Source of the DNA: Platycnemis pennipes
Taxonomy: Eukaryota; Arthropoda; Insecta; Odonata; Platycnemididae
Direction: 5' to 3'
NCBI GenBank assembly: GCA_933228895.1
Contig: OW121851.1
Coordinates: forward strand, 126,403,624 to 126,467,623
Length of the DNA stretch: 64,000 bases
Shown: piece after piece, positions 1 through 11,813 of the stretch
Layout of the letters: each line of letters opens with the position of its first letter
Numbering within the stretch: the first letter of the stretch is position 1
Notes under the pieces: generated by a model
Database searches by the model: none
Seen by the model: only the letters and a program-made list of their open reading frames with translations
What the model was told of the DNA's origin: nothing
Program-made: the position numbers and the translations under genes

Positions 1-799
1 CCTCAACTCGTCACCGTAACAGGTCATTAGACTTAAATGTGCCTTATAGTCTGGAAATCATCCCATTTTATCTAAATTTTTTCGAGGTATAAGTCGATGA
101 GGTTATTTTCCGACGGCAGTATATGTGTCTACATGTAGTGTACTTGAATGCGCACGAACGTATGCGTGGATGAATTGGTGCCGCTGAATGCGTCAACATC
201 TGAGACCCATATAGTGGTTGTGGCAAGTGTTTCATCACGCTCATCGAAGAATCCCTTCGTGCCAACGAAAGGAGTGCCTTCTTCACATCCCCTCCGCTAT
301 TTTCTTTCTGTTCGGTGAAATTTATGAAACAAATGTAGGTATTGATACTAAAAGTGGACATACCGAGAGGGTTAAGAAAATCCCGAGTCGAAGATGAGGG
401 GAAAAGAACTACGTCGCGGGCTTAATCCTCCCCAATCTGTGTCCTCCACAAAAAAATATTCTTTCGAAATATTGTTGAGAAAGTTTCATCAAATAACATT
501 GTGTTGGTCAAGGCTCAATGGCATTTTCTTTCAGGTAGTTGACAGTGCAATTGGGTTAAATATGCTGCTGAAAATAGTATTCTTTATTGACATAGCAGTA
601 TGGAGATGAATAATGTTACGGAACAAGAGCCCCTATACAATCGCGTTTCTTACACTTGAACTTCCACCGCAAAAAGAAAGACATTTTAAAAGTCTTTTTT
701 AAATTAATTTCAACGTTTATTTTTTTACTTATATAGGAAAATGTTCTCTTGATATTTAAATATATAGAATTATATCTTTACGTGGTATTTTTTGGTAAA
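1..799. other. AT-rich stretch, nothing identified
   Basis: Only short, overlapping, low-complexity reading frames are present. No repeat shared with the rest of the window, no protein motif and no RNA structure could be recognised. Confidence 0.5.
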
Positions 800-960
800 T
801 TAAGGCTGGACACAATCAACGTGTACCGTGTACACGAATGCACGAGTGTACATGATTGTTGCTCATCTCCTTACGTGGACGTTGGTTGTGCGCGTTGCCA
901 CATTTTTTTGTTTACCGTGTTTCACATACACGCAATACGTTGATTGTGTCCCAGCCTTTA
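800..960. mobile_element. Small foldback DNA element (MITE-like), about 160 bp
   Basis: The two ends are inverted copies. The left end reads TTAAGGCTGGACACAATC and the right end, reverse-complemented, reads TAAAGGCTGGGACACAATC. Similarity continues inward for about 40 bases with a few mismatches (CAACGTGTACCGTG against CAACGTATTGCGTG). The middle is rich in CGTG/CACG. TTAA at the left end and TTTA at the right could be a decayed TTAA target duplication, as used by piggyBac-type transposases. That assignment is inference. There is no coding capacity, so it would be non-autonomous. Confidence 0.7.
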
Positions 961-1377
961 CTCTCGAGATTAGGTTACCCGAAAGCATCGGAATGTGATT
1001 AACTTATAAAAACAGATTTTTGACGCCAAGCCAAAACATTAATTTTGCAATAAACTGACGTAACGTCATATTTTTCTAAATAAAATGGTTTTAAAGTGAA
1101 TGTCAACAGTTCACTTTAGATTTCGAAATATTAAAAGTTAACTGTACTTAATCACCAATGCTTACCGATCTTGAAACTGTTTTGACTCAGTGCTCCATTC
1201 CATTCTTATATCGATTAACCCCTTCATATTTACCTAATGTTCTAATTCATCCTTCGCTCCGCTCCATCTATGTACCTCCTCCTAATATTTTCGTAGAAAA
1301 TAGCGCCCTGAGAGTTGAAATCAGGAGGATGTCACTCGTACCAGCCGTTTAGGATTTTAGCCGTTTAGATTCTATCC

Positions 1378-1665
1378 AAATTAGGGATATGAATAACGGT
1401 TAATATATCCAATACGAGTGTAGCAATGGATAACATTGGTAGCTATATGTTGGTATAAGGACTTGAAGCTAACCCAACTAACAGCATATTTTTGCATGTT
1501 TGCTTTGCTATTTTTATCTTTTTTTAAATAGTGAAGTTTAGAACAGTATAGAAATACTAATCCTCTTTTATGCATGATATGTAGTGCATGTGTGGTGAGA
1601 ATTCACCCCCTGCCACACACCTTTATGGAGGCTTGCAGGGTATTATGTAGATGTAGATGTAGATG
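1378..1665 (+). mobile_element. LINE subfamily B, 5'-truncated 3' end with TAGATG tail
   Basis: From about 1378 the sequence matches the end of the RT frame and the 3' untranslated region of the copy at 42250-42525 (shared stretches include TGAATAACGGT, GGATAACATTGGTAGC and AAGCTAACCCAACT). It ends with the family's CCCTGCCACACACC...GGCTTGCAGGG hairpin and three TAGATG units at 1647-1665. Only a few codons of the RT remain. Short 5' truncation is typical of target-primed reverse transcription. No target duplication was recognised. Confidence 0.85.
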
Positions 1666-1937
1666 AGGTATTCGGTGCGAAAGAGAATTTAAACCAAGAC
1701 GTAAAAAATAGAAAACACCGTTAGTTATGACGCGAGTGGATGGAACGCAAATGCTTTCCAAAGGTTTTACTTACCCTTTAGCAGCAGTCGTATCAGTTTT
1801 TTAGTTTGTAATCTCTGCGAATAACGGCTTTTGATTGGAAATATTATTCCGTCAAAACCACGATCAATCCTAACATGGGGTTGCCGTATCTCTCCATTCA
1901 CTTCTCCTAACATTTACATTAGTATTTACTTTAGCAT

Positions 1938-2146
1938 CCTTCATTACTCCCACCATATATCTCATACGAGGCCTTTATTTGCCGTTCTTCCCTTACAAAT
2001 TTTCCAGTCCTCATCAGACCATCATATCTAACGATGTTACCGATTAGGCTCTTCTGTCTTTTCGTAAAAGTTTTCAGTAGACTTCCTTATTTCTTAGAAC
2101 GTCATTTATTACTCGGCCGATCTATTTTATCTTCAGAACTTGACTA
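1938..2146 (-). mobile_element. RTE-like LINE, decayed C-terminal fragment
   Basis: Read on the minus strand, this matches the C-terminal region of the element at 51480-52345: a stretch resembling DR(V)-N-EE, then KR(K)-DNLIGHI-R-DGLM, then a GKA..YEIY-like block. Several stops and frameshifts are present. It is an old fragment with no coding potential. Confidence 0.7.
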
Positions 2147-2160
2147 AAACCTGGAACATG

Positions 2161-3275
2161 TGTGTTTGCCTTTTGGGTGGTCCATGGTTCGGCCAAGTAC
2201 GGCTCGCGAATCGCTTATAGCTCTTTGGGTACTTGTATGTGGCCAGGAAGTAAAATTTCCAAAATAAAACAATTGTAGTTTCATCTAGAAAGCATATATT
2301 TTTGAATTTTCAAATGGAATAAATATTTCAATGGCTGTTTCCAACTTGGATTCGTAAGTTAAGAAATTAACACTATTTACAAACTGGACATAAATACATT
2401 TTCTTAGGAAATGCAAGCTCACTCCTCATACAAAATCAGCGATAGCAATATTGGATTGATTTTTTTTATATTTTAATAGATGTGTAATTAATACCAATCC
2501 TTGTTATTATAATACCTTCAATTTTCATTGTTTTTAAAATTACTAAATTTCAAAATTGAATTTAAAATTGTAAATATATTAAGGCCATCGAAAATTTTTA
2601 TAGCCCCTGCAAGGGATAGACTCTTCCGTCCCAAACGTTCGCCGACCCCTGGGTTGGTCCTCTGCATAACTACCATGCTTTTTATGAAATCAATTATTTT
2701 TCATCAAATGGCCTGCTCGCACTGACAGAAAACTTTTTAATGGAGACCGTTGTTGTCTTTACCTGTTAGCGCTATTATTGATTGCTCCAGTCTTTGATCT
2801 TAAAGGGATGGACTAGATAACGAATTCATTGGCTTCATCATGAAATAATAATGTCATGCTCTCCGTTTTCTCTTCTGTTCCAAAGGCCTACATTTATTGT
2901 GCCGGTTGGTCAACAAATCGCCTCTGGTTTGGCAATAACTGGTGTTGTGGTGACTCCTTGACAAACGCGGAAACATCGAATGAGTTTGTCGCGTTAATTC
3001 GTACGAATAGTCCATTTGTTTTCATTCGCTCTTGCGGAATTAGGCGATTTTTGGCGTGTTTACAGGAGGTTTAGAAACGTGTTGCATAGGGGAGGGAGGA
3101 GAGTGCTGGAGATAATAGGTTAGAAACCTATTTCGGAAGCAGATAGATTGCTTCGAAAAAATCCGGAAAATGAATTACTTAATATCCTTGACTAGATAAC
3201 ATGATAATGCTGCACTCTTGCATTTACGATTGACTGAGAATGAAATATAGGAACGCATTAAATTTTCACCCAAGC
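2161..3275. other. Unannotated stretch
   Basis: AT-rich with scattered short frames. Nothing shared with other parts of the window and no protein family recognised. Confidence 0.4.
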
Positions 3276-3410
3276 AATACCTCGCAAGCCTCCTTAAAGA
3301 GTGTGTGGCAGGGGGTGAAGTTCGTAAATATGAAAATATTAGCCGATAGAAGAATTCAGTGGAGAGCTGCGTCAAACCAATCTCTCGATTACTGGCTAAT
3401 GATGATGATC
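3276..3410. mobile_element. Composite fragment: LINE tail joined to RTE-like 3' end
   Basis: Positions 3276-3320 are the minus-strand 3' hairpin of the TAGATG-tailed LINE (CTCGCAAGCCTCC...GTGTGTGGCAGGGGGTG). From 3321 the sequence becomes the plus-strand C-terminus of the RTE-like LINE: a Y/F-V-N-M-K-x-LADRRIxWRAASNQS block followed by a stop. The join has no spacer, so one old fragment was inserted into, or recombined with, the other. Confidence 0.7.
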
Positions 3411-3892
3411 CCCACCTATCCCTAGTGAGAATGACCTTAGATGTTGGTCGCGTACCCCAAATAACTACTACTATTCGGAGGGGAGAATTAATTAGCGATG
3501 GCGAAATCGATCTATAAAACTGGATTAATGGCACAGAGTGCCCAGAAATATTGGAAAATGAAATGGTAAAGAAGGAAAATGAATATGGTGGTAACTGTGG
3601 AATGGAATCCAGGCTGGATGGAATGTGGAGCCACGCCTCTTCCGATAGATCGTAGACTTCACGCACCCGTGGAATTTATGAAATCTCTCCAATGTGAAAT
3701 GGCTCCAAAAGTTTCACCTCGCGACTTCGAGAAACGCACAAAACGGAATGGCAGTTAGTATAGCATTTGAAGGAGGTGAATAGTCGTTGGAATGGAAGTC
3801 GTTTAACCCTTCACATTTAATATTTCAATTGATTTTTATATTAAAATGCACAAATGCTAGATAAAATGAGATAGTAAAAACAACCAAGGTCG
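3411..3892. other. Unannotated stretch
   Basis: Includes most of a 163-codon minus-strand open frame (3175-3666). That frame crosses the two LINE fragments at 3276-3410 and shows no recognisable motif, so it is not called as a gene. Confidence 0.4.
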
Positions 3893-4436
3893 TTGCGTTT
3901 GAAACCGTCGGGACTATCTCGAATAGGTAACCAACAGGTCACATGGGATAAACACGAATGGTTTGCAAATTTATTGGTCTTAATCGTTCGTTACGATATA
4001 ATTAATTGTGTTCACTTGTGTTTTTCTCATCTGTCTTGACTATAGAGCCCACATATGAGATAATGAGAAATGAACACAAGTGTAAAACATGAATGAGGTT
4101 GTAAGAAGTGGTTTTAACACACCAAATTTGCGAACCATTCGTGTTTACACCACGTGGCTAGGTAACCAAGTAGTCACGTGGTATAAACATGAATGCTTCG
4201 CAAATTTGGTGTGTTAAAACCGCTGATAGCTACCTCATTCATTGTTTACATTTGTGTTTTATCTCAACTGTAGGCTCTTTAGTTGGAATAGATGAGAAAA
4301 ACTCAAGTGAATACAATTAATGATGTTGTAAAGAGCGATTCAGACACATTAAATTATGAAACCATTCCTGTTTGTATCACCTGATTCCTTGGTTACCATT
4401 AGAGATAATGCCGACGGTTACAAACGTAACCCCCCA
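3893..4436. mobile_element. Palindromic foldback element, dimeric copy
   Basis: Ends are inverted copies of a TTTGAAACCGTCGGG...TCTCGAATAGGTAACCAA arm. Between them are two successive hairpins. Arm 3893-4029 pairs with 4050-4150, and arm 4155-4250 pairs with 4290-4436. The hairpins abut around 4150 at CCACGTGGCTAGGTAACCAA, so this is a head-to-head double copy lacking the outermost bases at the junction. Each hairpin has the same order of blocks: GTAACCAA, GTCACGTGG, AACACGAATG, AAATTTGGTGTGTT, ACTCAAGTGAA. No coding frame. The element must rely on a transposase supplied elsewhere. Confidence 0.85.
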
Positions 4437-4438
4437 AA

Positions 4439-4752
4439 GTGGGGGGGGGGGGGCTCGAGATTATCTCGAATAGGTAACCAAGGAGTCACGTGGTATGAAC
4501 ACGAATGCTTTCCAAAATAAGGCGTGTTTCAATCGCTTATTACAATTTTATTCATTTTTTTCACTTGAGGTTTTCTCATCCGAGGGCTCTATGCTCAAGA
4601 TGGACGAGAAAAACTCAAGTGAAAACCAATGATTGAGATTATTATGAGCGATTCAAATACACCAAATTTTCGAAACATTCTTGTTTGTATCACGTGACAC
4701 CTTGGTTACCTATTCGAGAAGATCCCGACGGTTTCAAACACAGCCCCCCATA
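4439..4752. mobile_element. Palindromic foldback element, single copy
   Basis: An almost complete self-complementary unit of about 310 bp. The left arm starts within a G-run (4441-4453) and reads ATTATCTCGAATAGGTAACC. The right arm ends CCCGACGGTTTCAAACACAGCCCCCC. The centre holds GAGGTTTTCTCATCCGAGG...GATGGACGAGAAAAACTC. The half copy at 54723 shows the terminal sequence GGGGGCTGTGTTTGAAACC, the complement of this right end, so the true end includes the G/C run. Confidence 0.85.
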
Positions 4753-7700
4753 CAGGTTTCGTTTTCCATAGAAAATTTACATGTAATTGGATGAAAGAAC
4801 TGAGGACTGTATTCGATCAGCACACAACAGTAGGTATATACATTTCTCGAAAGCTATGTTGACATCAGCAAATTATAATTGGAATAAGTAATATTTTTTT
4901 ACTCTTTGATTTGTAATGAATTTTTCCATCTTCAATTACAAATTTCATTTGTAACTTTCCGACATTTGTTACTTGCGTTACTGGCCGCAGTGAACTCTGA
5001 TTGTATTCATGTGCAACTTTAAGAGTCAGTTTTTCTTCGTGTGTGTGTATATGGGCAGAGTTCCAGGAGTGACTATAACGAATGCGTACAGTGAAAGTAG
5101 AACGACAGCAGCCGACGGAAAGCGACTTTGGTAGTTCTTGACATCAGCCATTTCTTTATTTATTGAGACCAATAAATTTTGCTCCAGGCGGTGGAGAAGC
5201 TTGCGTAAAAGAAGGACGTCGTTTCAAGTCTTTCGCTCGCTAAGGGTTAGTAGTTGATGTGGATTGGCGGACGTGATGAAGCAGCGTGATTCCTGCTCCC
5301 GGGAGAATTTATTTGTTGTGTAAGGCGTGGGATGCTTAAGAAGTGAGCTGACGACTACAGGGAGGAATAGCTGTAATCCAAAAATTAGAACAAATGAGCG
5401 ATTCTGGTGGGAAAAGTTTCAAATCTAGTTACCACTAATTGAGCGTCAATTTCTGAATGAATAAACCTGAGATCTGAATTATTTTTATGATATCGGCGCA
5501 TTTATTTGATCATGTTATATATGCCCTTCGCTGTGGCCGATACTTTTTAGCCTTATAATAGAATAGAATCAATTATCTCAAGCAAATAAATGTTATAAAA
5601 AAGGGAAATATTGTTGAAAAAATATTCTCTAATATTAGTCTTTTTTCCCTCTATCAGATTTCGCTTCTTAACCTATTACCTGTGGAGTATATTACCTTAT
5701 TAATAAGGAAATATTTGCAAATAATTTATTTTTATGAATGCGGTGAAAGCGAGCGTCACTGTTATTTGTAAGTAAATAAAATGTTTCGAATACTTCAGTG
5801 ATAGATTTTCCTCTCAAATAACTATTAGAATTTGGCCCTGAGTTCTAGAAATGAAAATCTCACAGGCATGAACTATCTATTATGGAAAATATCAAACGTG
5901 AATAAGCATCTATGGAAGCATGGGCAACATCTTCGTTCCTCCTACGTACGTGGACATCCTTTTTATTCGCTCCTTAGATATTGTTAGTAGAATTATACTG
6001 TGCTCATTGGTAGGCATAATTAGTTATTGAAATTTCCGCCTTGACAGCGCCACTTCCCAATACACGAATCTCTCTCTACTTTCGTTTTTCCTAAAACAAC
6101 TTGAAATATCAAAAGACTTAAAAGTATTCATTCTTTGAATATTATAAACTGCTCTTTATCGACTGTTACTTATCTAATGTTACTTAATTTTGATTACTAT
6201 CAATTGTGGGGATTGATAGTTTCTGTGAACTGCGGTGTATGCTTATATCATTTATTGCTATTGCTCATTTTATAGTAATTATTCTTAATTCATTTTCCTC
6301 TATCAAGTAGTTAACGTGTTTAAACTATTTAAGGTAATATTTGAACAACATGACCTTTTAAAACATTTATTTAATTTACGCACAAATAAAAGTCAAGCAA
6401 AGATGAAAAAATTATGGAAATTTTCAGTATCCGATAGATTAGTTAAAATCTCTTCAGGATCTATGCAGTGTTGTCTGTTTAAATATTTCCGAGTCATAAC
6501 CATCATAGTTAATATGCTCTTCTACCATTAATACTCTTATAAACAAGCAGAATATGAGATGTATTTTTTGTAAGTATAATTGTCGGAAACAACTCCAGTA
6601 ATTTAAATGTGAACTACTTGAACTGATAGTTAACGTGGAACAGTCGTTATGAACTTGGGCATTAATGTTGTTCGCCTTTCTCTGATAAACCATGTATAGT
6701 TATGAGTGAGTCTTTTCCTATTTTTAGTCGAAACGTGACTCTCTGAATGAAAATCGTGTCAAAAGCTGAAAATGAACGATGAAAATACTATCTCCAGCGT
6801 CATATGAGACCTCCTGCAGGGACTAAGAGCCTTAGTTATGGATCCCGGTCATTGCTACTCTCCGATTCTTCCGATGAAGTTCAATCCTTTCCTTCCTGAA
6901 TCATCTGGAGGAAGGGAGGGAACGGAGGAAGGGATAAAAGAGAAGATCCTCCCAAGGCACGGCCAAAAGGTTTATCACGTTGCGATCGCGTTGGACCCCA
7001 CGCCCGTGAAAAGTTATGCTAATTCTATTCATGCCTCCGTATCAAAAGGCGTGTCCATGTCCATTCATCACGGCAGGGATTGGGGGAAGGTTCGGGATTC
7101 TCATGATGCACTTCGCTGAGGTGGTGGACTCCGTGTAACCAGACTCACTTATTGAGCTTACATAACGACTACGTGCGTCAAAGCAAATAAAAATCCCATT
7201 TTATCTGCTGTTTTGAAAATACCATTCTCGATGATAGCATGACTTAGCCGACGATAAATTAAACTGAGCCCAGCAATATGGGGATGATTGAACGAATAAC
7301 TACATTTTTTTGTAATCCCCCGTCCCGTCCCGTAATCCCCCTATTTAACGCTCGTTCTCTAGTAATTAAACGCATTCTATAAAAGCACCTGATCTGTTTC
7401 TTATAACATTATTTATTTACTAATAAGAATGGTTATCATCATTAATATTTTAACAAAACTCTTACTTTTATTTCTTTAAAACTCATATTACTCCGGCGTA
7501 ACTTAATTTATGGACAGCCCCTAAGGCTATGCGATCTTGGGAAACGTAGCATGGAAAGGTATGATTATATTGATGTAAATATGTATGACGAATATTTTAC
7601 ATCAAGCACCAATAGATGGGAAACAAGGCACACTTATCTTTTTAACAGTCGGACTTACTTCCATAGCCCAAAAGACTCGAGGAGATGAGTGGCTAGTGAC

Positions 7701-7935
7701 ATACCTCATGACGCTCATGACCATACAGACATGACAGTTCACATACCATACCATTAAATGCACGTGAAGCTGCGGCATACTTACAATTAGTTTAATTTCA
7801 TCAATATAATTGTTAATTACAAACCTTCATTATCCGATACATAATCCCTGAAGCCGCTCCTCTTCTGCGCTTACGTAATCCATTATTAAGTTTTATTCCT
7901 TTCGTTAGTGAATTTTAAGTAGTGCAAGATTGGAA
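4753..7935. other. Long unannotated stretch
   Basis: Mostly AT-rich. A slightly more GC-rich block at about 6830-7120 carries a 93-codon open frame with no recognisable domain. No transposon similarity was found in the rest. Confidence 0.4.
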
Positions 7936-7995
7936 ATTATTCACCCCCTGCCACACACCGTAGAAAAGCTATCAGGGTAAGTTGTAGCTGTAGAC
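7936..7995 (+). mobile_element. TAGATG-tailed LINE, remnant of the 3' hairpin
   Basis: TTCACCCCCTGCCACACACC is identical to other copies. The right half of the hairpin is degraded (GCTATCAGGGTA instead of GGCTTGCAGGGTA) and the tail reads TAGCTGTAGACG. Very short and old. Confidence 0.75.
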
Positions 7996-10203
7996 GTACG
8001 TAACATTAGCGTACTCCCTGCTTATCGGCGTTCATTGGGAGTGCCTTGATGAAATCAGTGGTGCAGGGACACAGTGCGGACAGACAACCCAATTAATTAC
8101 TTCAGAGTACTCTTCTGAAAGTCCTTGCGGAACTCGTTTTTTTACTCTTTGGGCAACGTTTTGTATTTACGTCCTGGAATAACAAAACCACAATACACCA
8201 ACTGACGCGTCGCAGTTAGCAAAAATGTGCGATTTCGCTGTGCCATATCAATTTTAAAACGTTCTTCCAAGCTTAAGCTTTAGCCTTGTAATTAAGAAAT
8301 AAATCTAATTATACAGATGTTAGGATTATATCGATAGTCCCATTAGTATCGAATGACTGCACCTAATGATGAAAAACTTAATGATATAATACATGACCAA
8401 AAGTTTTACCAGTAATGCTCAGGAATCCGCCCAAATCTGCTGCAAAACGTTAATTATCTAGTAGGTGATTTACTTATATCAATCGCTGCATTTCCTTTTA
8501 AACTTCTATTGCGCATAGGGTCCCCAAAAAATTATTCCAGATTTCCTGAACTTGAAATGATTGCCAATCGATCCGTGACATTGCTATATCGGCCAAAGCC
8601 AGATGACAAGGGCGACTTTGTATCCTCGTATATAGTAGTTGTAAAGTAAACATCTTTATTGCCGGTTCTCTTGCCAACTAATTTCTCTCAGAATCCGCAA
8701 GTTGGCGGTGTTTTCTTTCGAAAACTTCTGTTCCGATTAAAACGAGGTCCGAAGATTGGAAATACAGAAATCTGCATTCAATGAATCAAACTTCAGGTCA
8801 TACACCACTATGAAATTGCAAGGTTTGTTCCAAGTTGCTTGGGAACTTCGTAATTGCATCCTTTTAAGGACTTAGGGTTGGGTCAATTAGCCAATCAATG
8901 AAGCGGGCGGGCCTGCATGTGCCTTTATTTTTTATTTCCCAGAGTTTCCTGCCACTTCCACGAACTGAAGTATTCCTTCTATTTTAATATTTCCGTTTAC
9001 TTTCGGCATCGCTCCAACAACATCGAAACTGGCCGCTCAAATTATTTGAAATTATTCTCTGCCTCGATTAGTAGCACGAAAATTGCTTGTTCCTTTTGGC
9101 GTAGCTCAGCAATTTCCGCATCAGTGTTCGAAATTGCAATCCTGTATGTGGGACATGGTAATCTTTGTGAGCATTGGCGATTGGAAGCGATCTAAATGTA
9201 TGCAAATTGCTCGGTGAAATATGGCCTTTAGCGGCATTTGACGATGGACATCGTTGCTAAGGAATCAACCCCTTCATCCCAGCGTGAGATACTGGACGTC
9301 GGGCGTCGAGCACTTAAGTCGTCCCTTTCCGGATGGGCCTTCCATGCCCCCCTGGGGGCCGGGCCCATTCTGGGTGTGGGCTCTATCGTAGAGGAGAGGG
9401 ATAGAGTTCATGAAAGGCAGCCGAGGACTGTCCGAGAATGGAACGAAAAGGCCCTCCGCGAAAGAGCGAGCGGCTTTTTCATCGTTTGAAGAAAAAAAAA
9501 GTGACGTTCGCTTGGGAAGAGAGATGTTGATTCGACGGCGGTGGACGGAAAGGGAGGGAAGGCGGGGGATGGAGCCGACAATGGCTAATGAAACTGCCTC
9601 TCGTAAATTTTCCCCTTTGCTCCGTGAGTCGGCCCCCTCCTCCGTCAGCCCTCATCTCACGCCTCGGGAGAGGAGCATAAATATTGTGCGTGCGTTATCC
9701 CTTCGCTCGGCGGCGCAGTGAGGAGTTGGGCGGTGCTGGAGAGGAATATCGGGATGGAGCGGGATCACGGGTACCATTGGCGAAACACCCGCCCGAGTGG
9801 CCCATGCCTTCTCGAGTGAAGATGGGCGATTTTAGCTCTTTTTACGTGGAAATCTATTGGTTTGGAGAACCGAATTTCTCGTTCCGATTCGCATTTGTCT
9901 CAGTTTATAATCCCTCACTACTGATGAAGCCCTTTCCAACCCCTAACTACTTATCATCTATTATTTTCGTTTTCCATGCTAGCCGTAATCACCATCATAG
10001 GTGATTTACAATCATGGTCAATTCTCTATTACTGCATAATCTATTATTCCCTCAGAAATTCCTTTTTCTAATTTGCTGAATGTATGATACCCGGGGGACA
10101 ATAACGGAATATTCAAATCTTTTGCCTTCCCTCACGAATGCGCACGATGGTTGAAGAAAAAAAAAGTGACGTATAGTTCGTCCAGATGCTATTAGACTAT
10201 ATG
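7996..10203. other. Unannotated stretch with a GC-richer block
   Basis: About 9240-9830 is richer in G and C than its surroundings and carries overlapping frames of 83-106 codons with no recognisable motif. It could be an exon or promoter region of a host gene, but nothing seen supports that. The remainder is ordinary AT-rich sequence. Confidence 0.35.
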
Positions 10204-10312
10204 CTTTATGATTTTTTTAATTTGGAGGCCGTTATAGGCAATTAGGTTTCATTTAAGCTCCAGTTAGTATAGAAATTCTTCATCTTTTAATTAAATTGGC
10301 GGAAATATTATT
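10204..10312 (+). repeat. Dispersed direct repeat, copy 1
   Basis: About 109 bp nearly identical to 11706-11813. Both contain TTTAATTTGGAGGCCGTT, GGCAATTAGGTTTCATTTAA and AATTAAATTGGCGGAAATAT. Identity is roughly nine in ten by eye. No inverted ends or tail are visible, so the class is unknown. Confidence 0.85.
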
Positions 10313-10329
10313 TTGTCATGTACAAAAAT

Positions 10330-10545
10330 CGCACGGTCAGAAATATTCCTCTCTCCATCATGCAGAACTTTTCCAAATCTGTTTTGTTTCAGTCCTTCCT
10401 CCGCATTTTTCGCGGCAGCTTACTTTTCCGATGCCTAGCGCTTCTTCGCTCGTCTTTTTATCTCTCCCCAGCTAACCTTCTCCATTTCCCATCACATCTA
10501 CGTCTCGAAAGTCTCTTTACCTACTTCCATCCTCCTTTCTCAAAG
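10330..10545 (-). mobile_element. WIWRRM-type RT LINE, C-terminal fragment
   Basis: Minus-strand bases resemble the GAGxCTTTTGAGATGTGGATG...ATGGAGAAGGTTAGCTGG...AAAAAGACG stretch that encodes the FEMWIWRRMEKVSW-x-KKT block of insect non-LTR RTs. The same block is clearer at 36640-37140. Frame is lost by several indels. Confidence 0.55.
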
Positions 10546-11705
10546 ATCTGATTTCGAGATAATGCAACACCGCAGTCCACATCGAAATATTTCCTAATTT
10601 TCTCTTCGCGTCTTTACTAGAGGTCCCTGCCGCCAATGCAAAAACACACCCATCCCTTATGACTTAAGCTGTCGTGTACTTCTCCCGATAACAACAGCAT
10701 TCGGTAAGAGCAGAAGAAGTACGAAAAAAATAGGTTTACGTGACAACATAAAGGCCTGCAGATAATTAAAAGTGTGATTTGAAGGAGGATGTGAGTATGC
10801 GAAAGGACCTTAGGTATGAAACAAATTTTAACCGTCCTGAAAAATATTTAGCCTATGAATAAAAATTTTCTCACCTCTTTTGAGCACCTACTGAAATTAT
10901 ATGTTGTGTGTTTTCCTTGATAATAATAATTATATCTGAGAATTTTATTTTTAATTTTATTTGTCACAATATGCACGTGAGCAGAAAAAAATGCAACATG
11001 GGAAAGAGATAAACTGATGAAAGAGTTCCTTTTAGTTGTGGCCGCCATATTGGTTTCTGAAAAACGAAAGGTAAAAGAGATATTGTAGTGCATGTCATTG
11101 GCGCTGTCATGGCGGAAAATTCAAATTCAGGTACGTTCACAGATGGGTAAATCAGTACAGTACTCTACTGGAAAAAGCTACCCTCTGAGGGACGTATAAC
11201 CGGTTGTCCACATATGCGGACAAGGGGACCGATGAGGATACACCTAACAGTACCGGTAGAATACTTACAATTATGGTGATTTCAATTAGGCTGTACGTTG
11301 TAGCTGAGCACTCGAGGGCAATTGACTTTATAAAGGTGAATGGGATGAGAATAAATCGGTGTTAGCTCGTTTCATGATTTCCAGCTCTAAAGAGGCGGAC
11401 GAGTTGATTGAAACACTATCGTTGATTCCCAGTTTCCATCTTTTATGATGATTGAGATGACGTTCACAAACGGTTCTTGATGCCTTTCATGAGATGGCGT
11501 CGGGAAAAAATCTTTCTGCTACCGAATGATGTTGACGGTCAATCAAACATCCTTGTGTTTTTTCCTTGAGTTTGTAGGTTGAATGTTTCATGAATGAAGT
11601 CGCGGTCATAAAATGCAATTAAGAAATGAAAAATCGTGACAAGGACGGTCGAACCATTTAGTGGTAAGTTGAGTGTATTCAAACACTATACTTATCTTAT
11701 ACCTA
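10546..11705. other. Unannotated stretch
   Basis: AT-rich with no recognisable gene or repeat. Confidence 0.4.
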
Positions 11706-11813
11706 CTTTATGATTTTTTTAATTTGGAGGCCGTTGTAGGCAATTAGGTTTCATTTAAGCTCCGGTTAGTATTTAAATACTTCATATTTTAATTAAATTG
11801 GCGGAAATATTAT
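11706..11813 (+). repeat. Dispersed direct repeat, copy 2
   Basis: Second copy of the 10204-10312 repeat, same orientation, about 1.5 kb downstream. The two differ by scattered substitutions, which indicates an old duplication or two insertions of one unknown element. Confidence 0.85.

Noticed and set aside
3175..3666. 163-codon minus-strand open frame
   Set aside because: It overlaps LINE tail and RTE fragments on the other strand and has no domain. Composition looks like chance.
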